A stretch of 64,000 bases of DNA from CAZSXU01 sp964610505 (GTDB lineage Bacteria > Arandabacterota > Arandabacteria > JAGLYR01). The notes under the pieces were generated by a model. That model searched no databases. It saw only the letters and a program-made list of their open reading frames with translations, and was not told the origin of the DNA. Shown piece by piece: positions 16,048 through 25,497 of this stretch. The translations under genes and the position numbers were made by a program. Location: the NCBI GenBank assembly GCA_964610505.1, contig CAZSXU010000024.1, forward strand, positions 1 through 64,000, in the 5' to 3' direction. Within the stretch, counting starts at the first letter, position 1. Each line of letters opens with the position of its first letter.

Positions 16048-18372
16048 CTATTCCCTGACGACCAGGAACAACAGGTTCGCGCTTTTCAGTCCCGCCATGA
16101 GGAAACACGTGTTCATCACGCCGAGGAGGGGAATCAGAAGGGATCCCACCAGAAGAGCTCCCAGGGCCGCGCCGAGATGATCGGCCGAATCCACCAGACC
16201 GGCCGCCCTCGGGACGGTCGCGTTCACATCCAGATACAGCTGGCCCGCCAGTGGGAACTGGATTCCCGCCAGACATCCCGTAGCACCGGACAACAGGAAG
16301 AACCACAGTTCGGTGGGAACGCCGATCGCCGTCCTTCCTGCATCCGACGGGAGAGCCAACAGCTCGGGTAGCGCCAGGCACAGAAGGATCATGGCCGCGT
16401 CCACGCATCCCAGAACTCGCGCGGGCCGGATGGGTTTCGCCAAGCGCGCGCTTCCCAGCCGCCCGCCGAAGAAGAGCCCCAACATGAAGGTCGCCACGAC
16501 GAGGCCCACTTTCTCATAGATGTATCCGAGCTGGTTCTGAAACGCGAACAGGATCGTAAGTTGAACGCCCATCGCCAGAAAACCGGTTGTGGCGATCGTC
16601 GAGAGGGCGTTGAAAGCGGGCCGGGAACGTTGAGACGAAGGATGCAGCGCGAGCCAGGCGAACCGGACCACCACACACAGAACGAGAGCGAGAAGCGGCA
16701 TCCAGAGTCGAAGACCCGCGAGGCGCCTGAGAATGGGGCCGATCTGAGATTCCGAGAACCGGTCCCAGAGAAGCACCGTGTGAAAATAGGATACGGGACG
16801 AGCGTCACGGTTGAGAATGCCTGCCGGGAAGGTCTCCAGCTCGGCCCGGAACCACGCGGTCCGCTCCGGCTGCACGAGATCGGAGTAGAGAAGAGGAGAG
16901 AAGTGCTCGGATGCAATGTTGCGGTCGGCGTATCGGGCGGCGAGCACGACCGGGTCTTTCGTGATCGAATCGGCGGATCGGGACGCGATGAACACATTCC
17001 GCTGCCCGGGAGTCACGAGGACGTGCGGGAACACCTTGAAGAGGGAATGGAAGAGAGTAGAGCGAAACGGCCCGACCTCCTCCCCCATGTAGTTGACGGC
17101 CCCGCCGACGCTGAAGGCAAAGGTGCCGCCCGGCCTCAGCCGGCCCGCCGCCTGCCGGAAGAACTCCACCGTGTAGAACCGGTTGAGCATGGCCGTGGTG
17201 GGGTCCGGCAGGCGGGTGATCACGAGATCGTAGAGGTCCTCGGATATCCTCAGAAACGAGCGGCCGTCCATCATATGGATGTGAAGTCTGGGGTCATCAA
17301 ACACCGACGCACTCTCTCCTCGGGAGAATCGGCGTGTGAGAGCAATCAGTTCGGGGTCGGTCTCGACGAAATCGAGACTTTCCACGGGGTGTTTGAGAAT
17401 CTCCCGGAACATCTCGGGAGTTCCTCCGCCCAGGAGAAGAACCCGCCGCGGCTCGGGATGTTGAACGAGCAGCAGATGTGCCGCGATTGCCGCGTCGTAC
17501 TCGTCGGGCAGCGAGAAGAGGGGAGCGCCGTTTCCGTAGAGCGTCGTCTGGCCGGCGAGTCCGCCGGCCGAGAGATGCTGATACTTGGAATCCTTCCACT
17601 CGATCAGCTCGATGCCGGGGTGTCCGAATGTCCACCGGAGCAGGATGGTCTCCGTGTCAACCCATCGAGCGGCTCCGGCGAGCAGGAATCCCACGACGCC
17701 GACGGACAGAACGGTCACCGCCGTTCGCCCGAGGCGGGATCCGTTCCCTGATCCCGGCGCATGTAGAAGAACACACGCGGCCAGGAGCGGGAGGGCCGAG
17801 AGGGCCTCGACCGAGAGGTGATTCATGCGACCCGCAAACGCGTAGGTGAAGAGGGCGGCCCCGACCACGGACCCCGCGGTCTCGGCGACGTATATCGTCC
17901 CAATGCTCCGCGCCGGGCGAGAGGAGCGGCCCGCGTGGAGGGCGGAGGCCAGGGGAAACGTGAATCCGACGAAGAAGCTGAGGGGCATGAGGGCCAGGGC
18001 CGTCGCCAGGGTGATCTCTGCAAGCGGAATCAGCAGTCCCGGCGGGGTGCCCAGGATTCCGCGCAGGGCTCGAATGAGCACCGTCTGCACCGGAAGGCAG
18101 ATCAGCGCGATCAGGAGGGCACGAGACAGCCAGCGCCGGGGATCCTGAAGGCGGGGAATCGCGCGTGAAGCCACGGCCGCGCCCGCGGATACCCAGATGA
18201 GCCAGCACGCGAAAATGAGTCCCAAACTGAGCTCGCTCCCGTAGAAAATTACCAGGAGCTCTCGGACGAGAATGATCTGTCCGGTCATCGCGTAGAGGCC
18301 CATTCCGGCCAACGCCAGGAGGATCGACGCGCGCGAGACCTGTTCCCCCTCATGGTTGTCAAGCATCGCCAT
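16048..18372 (-). CDS. Polytopic membrane protein with spermidine-synthase-like methyltransferase-fold domain
   Basis: 774 residues. ATG 18372 has GGAG 8 nt upstream. About seven N-terminal membrane segments (from LLALAGMGLYAMTGQIILVREL, including FFVGFTFPLASAL) are followed by a soluble SpeE-like Rossmann domain (about 290-520: RVLLLGGGTPEMFREILKH, LDFVETDPELIALTRRF, DDPRLHIHMMDGRSFL, YDLVITRLPDPTTAMLNRFYTVEFFRQAAGRLRPGGTFAFSVGG) and a second membrane block of about six segments. This arrangement is known in many environmental bacteria as spermidine-synthase-like membrane proteins of unproven activity. Its glycine-rich loop and acidic residue could bind S-adenosyl donors, but polyamine activity is not shown. 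No polyamine genes are adjacent. Confidence 0.8.
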   Translation of the reverse strand: MAMLDNHEGEQVSRASILLALAGMGLYAMTGQIILVRELLVIFYGSELSLGLIFACWLIWVSAGAAVASRAIPRLQDPRRWLSRALLIALICLPVQTVLIRALRGILGTPPGLLIPLAEITLATALALMPLSFFVGFTFPLASALHAGRSSRPARSIGTIYVAETAGSVVGAALFTYAFAGRMNHLSVEALSALPLLAACVLLHAPGSGNGSRLGRTAVTVLSVGVVGFLLAGAARWVDTETILLRWTFGHPGIELIEWKDSKYQHLSAGGLAGQTTLYGNGAPLFSLPDEYDAAIAAHLLLVQHPEPRRVLLLGGGTPEMFREILKHPVESLDFVETDPELIALTRRFSRGESASVFDDPRLHIHMMDGRSFLRISEDLYDLVITRLPDPTTAMLNRFYTVEFFRQAAGRLRPGGTFAFSVGGAVNYMGEEVGPFRSTLFHSLFKVFPHVLVTPGQRNVFIASRSADSITKDPVVLAARYADRNIASEHFSPLLYSDLVQPERTAWFRAELETFPAGILNRDARPVSYFHTVLLWDRFSESQIGPILRRLAGLRLWMPLLALVLCVVVRFAWLALHPSSQRSRPAFNALSTIATTGFLAMGVQLTILFAFQNQLGYIYEKVGLVVATFMLGLFFGGRLGSARLAKPIRPARVLGCVDAAMILLCLALPELLALPSDAGRTAIGVPTELWFFLLSGATGCLAGIQFPLAGQLYLDVNATVPRAAGLVDSADHLGAALGALLVGSLLIPLLGVMNTCFLMAGLKSANLLFLVVRE

Positions 18373-18448
18373 GTTCCACACTCCGCCGAAAGCACCGGTT
18401 CCCTACAGTGTCCGAAAAGGCCGCTCACGTCAAGAACGACGGCGGCCG

Positions 18449-18478
18449 TTGACAGCGGCTTTGAGTGCATGCTAGCGT
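18449..18478 (+). promoter_or_regulatory. Sigma70-type promoter upstream of the PfkB kinase gene
   Basis: TTGACA (18449-18454), an 18-nt spacer, TAGCGT (18473-18478). The leader would be about 130 nt and includes an 8-nt periodic tract (TTGCTCTA/TTGGCCGA/TTGTTCCA) at 18551-18583. Confidence 0.45.
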
Positions 18479-18614
18479 GCTGCATGTACAGACTCTCAGC
18501 GTGGGTATCACGGGGGGGATGGGGTGGAGCAGTAGATCATAATGCCTTTCTCCGAAATCTGTTGCTCTATTGGCCGATTGTTCCATGGCTCCGTCGAAAC
18601 CGGAGATTCCGCGA

Positions 18615-19523
18615 ATGGACAGAATCTTTGACGTTGTCGGCGTCGGCTATACGGCGTATGACTACCTGGGCATTGTTCCGCACTTGCCGAAACCCGACAC
18701 GAAGCTCGAGGTTCGTCAGCTGCTGGAGCAGGGAGGTGGACCGGTGTCCACGGCCCTGGTGACGGTGGCGAGACTCGGGAAAACGGCCGCCCTCATTGCG
18801 AAGATCGGCGGGGATACCCGCGGGCGCCTCATGCTGGACGACCTCAAGCGAGAGAACGTGGACACGAGCGGTGTTGTGGTTTCGCCCGAACACCACTCCC
18901 AGTTCGCATTCATCATGGTGGAGCCCGGGAAGGGACACCGGACCATTCTGTGGGGACGCGCCGGACTACCCAACCTGGCCGAGGGAGAAATCGACATCGA
19001 TCTCGTCCGATCCGCGCGACTCCTCCACGTGGACAACCATGAGATTCCGGGCGCCATTCAAGCCGCCCGAGCGGCGAAGGCGGAGGGGATTCCAATTCTG
19101 TTGGACGCCGGAACACCCGATGATCGAATCGAGGAATTGCTCTCCCTCGTGGATTTCGCCGTCGCTTCCCAGTCGTTTCCCGAGAAACTCACCGGGCATG
19201 GGGATCGCCTCCGAGCCCTCCAGGCCATTCGGGACTACGGCCCGAAGGTGGCGGCCATGACACTGGGCCCGGACGGTGCCGTGGCCGTCACGGAGGGCGG
19301 TGTCTTTCATTCACCCGGTTTCCCCGTGACGGTCGTGGATACCACCGGCGCGGGGGATGTCTTCCACGGCGCTTTCGCCTACGGGATCATCGAGGGTTGG
19401 GCCATCCCGGAGATCCTGCGCTTCTCCAACGCCGTGGCGGCCATGAAGTGCGGTTCGTTGGGGGGAAGGACGGGGATTCCGAGCCGTTCGGAGGTCGAGG
19501 CATTTCTGAAGGGTGCAGGCTAA
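18615..19523 (+). CDS. PfkB-family (ribokinase-like) carbohydrate kinase
   Basis: 302 residues. N-terminal DVVGVGYTAYDYLGIVP, the GGGPVSTALVTVARLG motif (substrate-binding), the GKIGGDTRGRLMLDDL-type segment, and the signature C-terminal DTTGAGDVFHGAFAYGI, whose Asp is the catalytic base and whose GAGD forms the anion hole. It phosphorylates a sugar or nucleoside hydroxyl with ATP; the substrate cannot be read from sequence. The frame stays open upstream to 18570, but MDRIFDVVG starts at the family's usual position and GGAG is 10 nt upstream, so I chose 18615. Cytoplasmic, stand-alone; a hairpin repeat element follows. Confidence 0.88.
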   Translation: MDRIFDVVGVGYTAYDYLGIVPHLPKPDTKLEVRQLLEQGGGPVSTALVTVARLGKTAALIAKIGGDTRGRLMLDDLKRENVDTSGVVVSPEHHSQFAFIMVEPGKGHRTILWGRAGLPNLAEGEIDIDLVRSARLLHVDNHEIPGAIQAARAAKAEGIPILLDAGTPDDRIEELLSLVDFAVASQSFPEKLTGHGDRLRALQAIRDYGPKVAAMTLGPDGAVAVTEGGVFHSPGFPVTVVDTTGAGDVFHGAFAYGIIEGWAIPEILRFSNAVAAMKCGSLGGRTGIPSRSEVEAFLKGAG

Positions 19524-19548
19524 AGAGACTCGAAAGCCCAAACTCTAG

Positions 19549-19644
19549 CCACAGATTTCACGGATGGAATCGGGGCGATGGTTAAAGCCATCGCCCCGAG
19601 AGTCTTCGCCGCAGTGAATCGTAGTCCATCTGTGAAATCTGTGG
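19549..19644. repeat. MITE-like hairpin element, copy 1
   Basis: Outer inverted arms CCACAGATTTCACGGATGG (19549-19567) and its near-perfect reverse complement (19626-19644, one mismatch) enclose an inner 11-bp hairpin CGGGGCGATGG/CCATCGCCCCG (19571-19598, loop TTAAAG) and the string AGTCTT. A homologous element lies at 39793-39925. The inner hairpin may also terminate the PfkB kinase transcript, 48 bp after its stop. Confidence 0.8.
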
Positions 19645-19660
19645 AAGGGGTTACGCCTTG

Positions 19661-20221
19661 TCACCGTGTCGCGCTCTCGCGCTCGCGGACCTTCACGCCG
19701 ATGAACTTCAGGAAAGCCTCTTCGCTTCTGTTCTTTCTTCCCTTTCGGTTCCAACGCTTGACGATGTCGTCGAAGTCCCATTCCCGTCGCGAGAAAACGT
19801 CGTGGGATTTCTGGAGGTCCTTGAAAGCTTCGGGCGAGAGGGGCCCTTTGGTAATTCCTTTGCAGCCGTGGTGGCAATGAAGGTTGAACTCGGGTTCTTC
19901 CTCCGTCTCGTCCCGCGGGCAGTAAGGGTGCAGGGCGCACATGAGGGGGCGGTGGACGTAGATGGAACAGCGACCGTCACGGCGGAAGACGCAGGTTTCG
20001 TTCCGGCGCTTCATTCCGATCATGCGGCGGCCGCCGTCCATCTCCAGCCACTGGTCGTCGGGCGCCGTACCTTCGTCGAAGTCATCCGGTTCGTAGAACT
20101 CGATGAAGTCCTCCGGGTCACACCCGACGTGCTTGATGATCACGTGTATGTCCCCGGCGACGATGAGCGGAATCTGCGAGCAACAGACTCCGCAGTTGCG
20201 GCATTCAAACTCCGGTGTCAA
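19661..20221 (-). CDS. YkgJ-family cysteine-cluster protein
   Basis: 186 residues with the CxxCxxCC-type N-terminus (ECRNCGVCCSQIP) and further paired cysteines (NETCVFRRDGRCSIYVHRPLMCALHPYC, LHCHHGC), the hallmark of the YkgJ (CxxCxxCC) family, thought to hold zinc or an iron-sulfur cluster. Biochemical role unknown. The likely start is TTG 20221, which has GGGGGAGGG 4 nt upstream; no ATG fits as well. Cytoplasmic. It reads leftward and ends 17 bp from the repeat element. Confidence 0.85.
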   Translation of the reverse strand: MTPEFECRNCGVCCSQIPLIVAGDIHVIIKHVGCDPEDFIEFYEPDDFDEGTAPDDQWLEMDGGRRMIGMKRRNETCVFRRDGRCSIYVHRPLMCALHPYCPRDETEEEPEFNLHCHHGCKGITKGPLSPEAFKDLQKSHDVFSRREWDFDDIVKRWNRKGRKNRSEEAFLKFIGVKVRERESATR

Positions 20222-20577
20222 AGAAACCCTCCCCCAAAAAGTAAATGCACGGGCCGGCGGCCTATGCGTCGGGCGTACGTCGATTCCAAACTCTCGAAAG
20301 AATACGCCTATCCGCCGCGGCCGTCAAGCGCTTCCTCGAAGGAGGGATGTCGAATCGGGTGATTTTCCCCGCGGCGCGGGTTCCGCCCCACCGACCTGCC
20401 GGCATCGTCCAACATACGCAAGCGGCCCCGTCGCTGCGGGATTCGTCGAATGCATTGTCAGGAAATGAAATTGACGGCTCCGGCGCAGGCTGCGTTCGGG
20501 GAACGGTTCTTGCATTGCTCCGGGAGGGGTGGAGATGAACAGGTCGATCCGGCCGGTGCCACCCAGGAGCGAACCCG
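20222..20577. other. Divergent intergenic region, no gene seen
   Basis: 356 bp between the leftward YkgJ gene and the rightward subtilase gene. I see no convincing gene, RNA or strong promoter; overlapping frames here are compositional. Confidence 0.4.
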
Positions 20578-22479
20578 ATGACAATCCATCCCGGCACGTT
20601 CTTCGTAGATCAGCCGTTCGCACACCCCGGTCCGTATCGCCCCTGCGGATCGGGGTGTGTCGCTCGGATGAGATGGGCCGTCGTTGTCGTCACCTGCATC
20701 GTGACGGCCGGATTCTCGAAGACCGCGACGGCCGGCGAAACGGTTCACGCCTCTCTCAAGTCGAAGATGCACGCGTCCGGTCCCGCCGAACGAATTCCCG
20801 TAACCGTTGTGATTGACGCCGCCCCTGATGAATCGGGATTCAAGTGGAACCCGCCGCAATGTGAGACGGGGAGACGCCCGACTCTGGAGGAGAGACGTTG
20901 CGCGATCGCGGGACTCAAGGCGCGCTCCGAGGAGCGACGTGGTGATCTGCTCGAATGGCTGGCCGAGAACGGGAAAGGATCCGACACGGACACGGCGCGG
21001 GCATTCTGGATTGTCGATGCCGTGACCGCTTCTCTGCCGCCGAGTGTCATCGCCGCGCTCGAGCACCATCCAACCGTTCGGTCGATCTACCTGAGGGAAC
21101 CCCGGGAGGTTCTCTGCACCACCGAGCGTACGGCGATTGCGACCGACGCCCCTCCTCCGGTGTGGTCCGTGACTCGAGTGGGCGCGGACACCGTGTGGGC
21201 GCGGCACGGCATCGACGGCGCCGGGGTCCTGGTGGCCATGCTGGATACGGGCGTGGACTATACACATTCGGATCTCCAGAGTCGGATGTGGACGAATCCG
21301 CAAGAGATGCCGAACAACTTCATCGACGACGACGGCAACGGTTACGTGGACGATGTCTACGGCTACGATTTCGCACTCCGCGCCGGCGATCCGATGGACG
21401 ACGACGGCCACGGGACGCACACGGCCGGAAGCGTGGCAGGGGACGGCACGGGCGGTCTGGTGACCGGCGTCGCGCCGGGGGCCGGCATCATGGCGCTCAA
21501 GGTCCTGGAGCATGGGATGGGAGAAGAAGAGGACGCATGGGAGGCCATCCAGTACGCGGTCGAGAATGGGTGCGACATCATCAACATGAGCATCGGCTGG
21601 ATCCAGTGCGCGCATCATCCCGCCCGGGCGCTCTGGCGGCAGGCGTGTGAGAACGCCGTTGCGGCCGGGGTAGTGGTTCTGGCCGCGGCCGGAAACGAGC
21701 GGGACGATGAAGGGACCAGTCTATATTGCGATCCTCCCGAACAGATCCGGACCCCGGCGGACGTGCCGGCGGTGATTGCCGTCGGCGCGGTATCGGCCGG
21801 CGACTGGGTAAGCGATTTCAGTTCCGAGGGCCCTGTGACGTGGGCGTCGGTCGAAGGCTACGGAGATTACCCGTACCCGCCGGGACTCATCAAGCCTGAT
21901 TTCTGCGCGCCGGGGCAGAACATCAATTCGACTCTACTGGAGGGCGGCTACAGCGGCCCGACCCGGGCCGGCACGTCGATGGCCACGCCCCACGTGAGCG
22001 GCACCGTGGCGCTCATGCTCCAGGCCGATCCGTCTCTTGGGGTCGACGATATCGAGACCTTCCTTGAGGAAACCTGTCTGGATTTCTGGATTCCCGGAAA
22101 GGACAACCTGTTCGGGTACGGGCGAATCCACGCGCTCTCGGCGGTCGAGGCCGTTCTCGCGGCCAGGACCACGGCCGTGGCGGCCGGCGAACGGCCGTGG
22201 CGCGCGTCGTCCGATTTCGTCTGCCATCCGAATCCCTTCAATCCCGAGATCTTCCTTGAATTCAGCCTCGCCGCGCCGGGGACCGTGCGTCTCGCCGTCT
22301 ATGACGTGGAAGGACGCATGGTCCGCTTGCTCGCCGAGGGAATGCTGCCGGCCGGGGGGCACCGGTTCCGCTGGGACGGAGTGGACGGAGGAGGTATCGG
22401 CGCCTCGAGCGGTGTGTACTTCTGCCGGTATGAATGTGATGGGATGGCCGACACTCGCAAAATCATTCTGGCGCGATAG
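20578..22479 (+). CDS. Secreted subtilisin-like (S8) serine peptidase with FlgD-like C-terminal sorting domain
   Basis: 633 residues. AGGAG lies 8 nt before ATG 20578; the signal core (RMRWAVVVVTCIVTAG) starts only at residue 31, so ATG 20668 is an alternative start. A pro-region (about 55-190) precedes the catalytic domain with the full triad: Asp223 (AMLDTGVDYTHSDL), His278 (DGHGTHTAGSVAG) and Ser467 (RAGTSMATPHVSG), and an oxyanion Asn region (AAAGNER). It should be an active extracellular endopeptidase. The C-terminal 85 residues (HPNPFNPEIFLEFSL ... LAVYDVEGRMVRLL ... SSGVYFCRY ... TRKIILAR) are the FlgD-like/T9SS-type domain shared with other peptidases here. The 3' end overlaps the convergent membrane-TPR gene by 17 bp. 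Confidence 0.93.
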   Translation: MTIHPGTFFVDQPFAHPGPYRPCGSGCVARMRWAVVVVTCIVTAGFSKTATAGETVHASLKSKMHASGPAERIPVTVVIDAAPDESGFKWNPPQCETGRRPTLEERRCAIAGLKARSEERRGDLLEWLAENGKGSDTDTARAFWIVDAVTASLPPSVIAALEHHPTVRSIYLREPREVLCTTERTAIATDAPPPVWSVTRVGADTVWARHGIDGAGVLVAMLDTGVDYTHSDLQSRMWTNPQEMPNNFIDDDGNGYVDDVYGYDFALRAGDPMDDDGHGTHTAGSVAGDGTGGLVTGVAPGAGIMALKVLEHGMGEEEDAWEAIQYAVENGCDIINMSIGWIQCAHHPARALWRQACENAVAAGVVVLAAAGNERDDEGTSLYCDPPEQIRTPADVPAVIAVGAVSAGDWVSDFSSEGPVTWASVEGYGDYPYPPGLIKPDFCAPGQNINSTLLEGGYSGPTRAGTSMATPHVSGTVALMLQADPSLGVDDIETFLEETCLDFWIPGKDNLFGYGRIHALSAVEAVLAARTTAVAAGERPWRASSDFVCHPNPFNPEIFLEFSLAAPGTVRLAVYDVEGRMVRLLAEGMLPAGGHRFRWDGVDGGGIGASSGVYFCRYECDGMADTRKIILAR

Positions 22480-24223
22480 GATCAGACCGGTCCGATGCGG
22501 CCGACGACCGCAATAGCGCTTCGGCGCGCAACGTCGAGGCGGGAGCCAGCCCACTCGCCAGGGCTCTGGTGAGCTCCTCTCGGGCCCGCGCCGGATTTCC
22601 CGTCCGGGCATAGATCTGCCCCAGAAGGAAGTGGGGCTCTCCCTGCGTGGGATCCAGCGCGATCGATTGTTCAAGCGCGAGAACGGCCTCCTTGTCCCTC
22701 TTCGTCTGCGCGTAAAGAGCGCCCAGGCCCGTGAAGGCGTTGGCATAGGCAGGATCGATCTCGATCGCCTTCCGGAAATACCGTTCCGCTTGCTCCGTTT
22801 CACCCGCCGCCGCCGACATCCGCCCGAGATTGTTATGCGTTTTGGAGAAATCGGGATTGAGTTCAAGAGAGCGCTCGAATGCAAGGCGTGCGATCTCCCG
22901 GCGCCCGGCTTCGATGTAGGCGATTCCCAGGTTGTGGTGCGCCATGTAGTCGCCCGGTGAGCGAGTGGCGGTCGTTTCCCAGAGTGCCACGCTGTTCTTC
23001 CAGATTCGGTTCTGTCCGATCGTGACCCCCGCGCAGAACACACACCATCCTGCGAGGACCATGGCAACGATCCTTCCCAGGGAACGGTTCTTCTCCCTCG
23101 AAATCTGAAAGAGAGCACCCAGCGCCAGACAGAATCCGACGGATGGAAGATACATGAACCGGTCGGCCCTGAGTGTCGAGAGAAGAACCAGATTGCCGGC
23201 CGGCAGGAGCGTCAGAGCAAACCACAGGGCGGCGAAACCGAAAGCTCTCCATCTTCGACCGATCCACACGGAGAAGAGGATCACCAGCACAAGTCCGAGG
23301 ATCGTTGCCACGGCTTCTGCGGAAGCGCCCGTTACGTACGCCGTGTCATAGCGAGGTGCGAGATGGAGAGGCAGCATCAGCGAGCCCAGGTAGGACAGGA
23401 CGACCTTCGGCATGGTGAGAAGAGTGACGGCTCGACTCGCTGCATTCTCCGGATGAACGACGACGCCCGCGCGGCTGACGAAGAGCTCGATCCACGCGAG
23501 TCCCAGACTCAGAAGGAGGTAGGGCAGATGTCTCGCGACGCACGCGCCCCGGCACACGGAGTCTCTCTCCCGGTTCCGGAGGAACCAGGCATAGGTGGCG
23601 AAGAGCAGAAAAGGGAAGACCGCAGCCGTCACCTTCGAGAGAAGGGCAAGAGCCAGCAGGGCGAGAGACACTGCGTAGAGGCCCGGGTGGAATCGACCGG
23701 CGAGACGCGTTCGAAACGCGGCCAGGAGGTACGCGGCCAGGAAGAAGAGGGTCACGAGGACTTCGTTTCTGCCCGACGCCCACGCAACGGCCTCGACGTG
23801 AATCGGATGGACGGCGAACACAAGCGCCGCCGCAAACGCCGGTGCGGAGGCCAAACCCACGGCCAAAGCCAGAAGATAGACGAGGGTTGCGTTCAGCGAA
23901 TGGAGGAGAAGGCTGTGCGCGTGAACCGCCGCCGGATTGAGCCCGCCCACCCGGTTGTCCAGAGCGTAGCTCAGCGTCCAGATCGGCCGGTAGATCCCTC
24001 GAATGCCGGACGTTCCCTCTTCCCCCGGCGTGAAGATCCGACGCACATGATCCGCATCCAATGTCCGGATGTGGGGGTTGTTGAGGATGACCTCGGGATC
24101 GTCCCAGTTGGTGTAATCGTTGCCGATGGCGTTCACATAGACCAGCCACGCGGCCAGAAGGAGGATGGTGACGTGAAGCGCCGTGACTCTCGCGGAGGAT
24201 CGCTTCGATGGCTGAGTGATCAT
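22463..24223 (-). CDS. TMTC-like polytopic membrane protein with C-terminal TPR repeats
   Basis: 586 residues. About ten membrane segments carry the loop typical of GT-C/PMT-like enzymes of the TMTC group (YVNAIGNDYTNWDDPEVILNNPHIR: acidic residues in the first luminal loop; VFAVHPIHVEAVAWASGRNE). The C-terminus (about 440-575) is four TPR units (AHHNLGIAYIEAGRREIARLAFERSLELNPD, THNNLGRMSAAAGETEQAERYFRKAIEIDP, AFTGLGALYAQTKRDKEAVLALEQSIALDP, PHFLLGQIYARTGNPARAREELTRAL). Eukaryotic TMTCs are O-mannosyltransferases; bacterial relatives are annotated as glycosyltransferases without proof. No strong ribosome site was seen before ATG 24223. Confidence 0.82.
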   Translation of the reverse strand: MITQPSKRSSARVTALHVTILLLAAWLVYVNAIGNDYTNWDDPEVILNNPHIRTLDADHVRRIFTPGEEGTSGIRGIYRPIWTLSYALDNRVGGLNPAAVHAHSLLLHSLNATLVYLLALAVGLASAPAFAAALVFAVHPIHVEAVAWASGRNEVLVTLFFLAAYLLAAFRTRLAGRFHPGLYAVSLALLALALLSKVTAAVFPFLLFATYAWFLRNRERDSVCRGACVARHLPYLLLSLGLAWIELFVSRAGVVVHPENAASRAVTLLTMPKVVLSYLGSLMLPLHLAPRYDTAYVTGASAEAVATILGLVLVILFSVWIGRRWRAFGFAALWFALTLLPAGNLVLLSTLRADRFMYLPSVGFCLALGALFQISREKNRSLGRIVAMVLAGWCVFCAGVTIGQNRIWKNSVALWETTATRSPGDYMAHHNLGIAYIEAGRREIARLAFERSLELNPDFSKTHNNLGRMSAAAGETEQAERYFRKAIEIDPAYANAFTGLGALYAQTKRDKEAVLALEQSIALDPTQGEPHFLLGQIYARTGNPARAREELTRALASGLAPASTLRAEALLRSSAASDRSDPIAPE

Positions 24224-24508
24224 TTGCTCGTCGCCCGGCTCGGGTAGTGAAGCTCAGTATCCGCCAGCGGGCACACGTGTGTCAATACTCCCTCGTGGGC
24301 GACGGGGCGCAGACCCAAACTCCAATCCCGGCCGACTTCGGTGTTCCAGCCTGCTTCATGCACAGACTTCCGGTCCTGGGGCCACGAATGGCCGCGGGCC
24401 GGAGCAATAGAGCAACTGGACAATAGGCCGCAATGGAGCCGGGTGTGCTTTTCTACGATGCCTCTTTCCGTAGTCTATTGCTCTATTGATCGATTGCTCC
24501 ATTGCTCT
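24224..24508. repeat. Intergenic region with inverted 8-nt periodic repeats
   Basis: No gene seen. 24401-24440 is 8-nt periodic (CAATAGAG, CAACTGGA, CAATAGGC, CGCAATGG) and 24475-24508 carries the reverse-complement type (ATTGCTCT, ATTGATCG, ATTGCTCC, ATTGCTCT). The pair could fold on itself. A third tract of this type lies at 18551-18583. Confidence 0.7.
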
Positions 24509-24558
24509 GCCCGGATGAAGCATGGCTCGGGGCACCGCGAGCCATGCTTCATCCGGGC
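24509..24558 (-). terminator. 21-bp perfect hairpin overlapping a stop codon
   Basis: Arms 24509-24529 and 24538-24558 are perfect reverse complements (starting GCCCGGATGAAG) around an 8-nt loop. The right arm ends inside the TAG stop of the secreted protein gene, so the hairpin forms immediately at the end of translation. Confidence 0.7.
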
Positions 24559-25247
24559 TAGTACCTGTACATCGACTTCATTTCACTCCAGGTTTGAAGC
24601 TCGTCTACGGGGCCGCCCTCGCACGGGTTGCCGATGGAGAAGCCATGGCCATAGATCACGGCGCCGTGGTGCTGGACGACGGGATCCTCCGCGAAATCGT
24701 CCGTGCAGTCGAGGGCGTAGTTGTGCGGGAAGGAGGCGTCGCTGTAGTTGCTCGGAGCGTAGTCGATGATGGTGGGTTCCATTCCGGAGAAATCAACCCG
24801 AAGGCGGCCGAAAACGACACCGCCGTCGGCTGACTGCGGTTCGAGACAGTGGGCGTTTCCCCAGGTGACGATGCGCCCGCCGCGCCATACATCTCCCAGG
24901 CTGGGAAACGCAGGGGCCGATCCGCACCATGTGATTTCCTCGAAAGACGCGCCGGAACCGGAAACAACCTCAAGAGCGAATTCGATCCCCGACAGTCCGC
25001 TCACGTTATACGCCACCAGGTAGATCGTCCCCTGATCGAAGGATGTGGCCAATTCCTCGGGCGTGAAGTCCCAGTCGATTTCCTCGCACGATTGAGGGCA
25101 GTCGCTCGGGCAGCCGAGATAACGATCCGATGCCACGCAGTGCATGGCCAGCCGGACGCCGGTGTTCTCACCGGCGGCCGCGCGGCCGTCCCAGAGCGCT
25201 CCGGAAACCGTGATCACTGCAACCGACAGTAAGATTCGAATGTTCAT
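24558..25247 (-). CDS. Secreted hypothetical protein, 229 aa
   Basis: Not recognised. ATG 25247 has GAGGGGGGT 5 nt upstream, followed by a clear signal peptide (IRILLSVAVITVSGALWDGRAAAG). The mature part is Cys-containing (CPSDCPQSC; paired cysteines suggest disulfides) and beta-rich, with phrases (GIEFALEVVSGSG, GRIVTWGNAHCLEP, VVFGRLRVDF) resembling the cohesin-like or metal-free beta-sandwich proteins common in FCB-type genomes. It ends SEMKSMYRY with no FlgD-like domain. Extracellular; function unknown. Confidence 0.7.
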   Translation of the reverse strand: MNIRILLSVAVITVSGALWDGRAAAGENTGVRLAMHCVASDRYLGCPSDCPQSCEEIDWDFTPEELATSFDQGTIYLVAYNVSGLSGIEFALEVVSGSGASFEEITWCGSAPAFPSLGDVWRGGRIVTWGNAHCLEPQSADGGVVFGRLRVDFSGMEPTIIDYAPSNYSDASFPHNYALDCTDDFAEDPVVQHHGAVIYGHGFSIGNPCEGGPVDELQTWSEMKSMYRY

Positions 25248-25448
25248 ATCCACCCCCCTCACAAACTTCACCAGTGCATATCAACCGTACTCACGAGACG
25301 CATGAGTGTCAAGAGACGCGATGAGATGAGGGAGAGACGGTGGGACAGACTCAAACCCGTGGGCCACGGATTTCGCAGAGGGCAACCCGTAGACTTTCAG
25401 CAGGGAGCCTTCACTACAGAGCACAGGGTCCACGAAGGGAGAAGGAAA

Positions 25449-25470
25449 CGGGCGGTCTGCCGGCCGCCCG
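25449..25470 (-). terminator. GC-rich hairpin downstream of the M28 peptidase gene
   Basis: CGGGCGG (25449-25455) pairs with CCGCCCG (25464-25470), 28 bp past the stop at 25498. Member of the same GGGCG-type hairpin family. Confidence 0.5.
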
Positions 25471-25497
25471 GGTCCAATCCTCCAATCGTCCGTTTTC

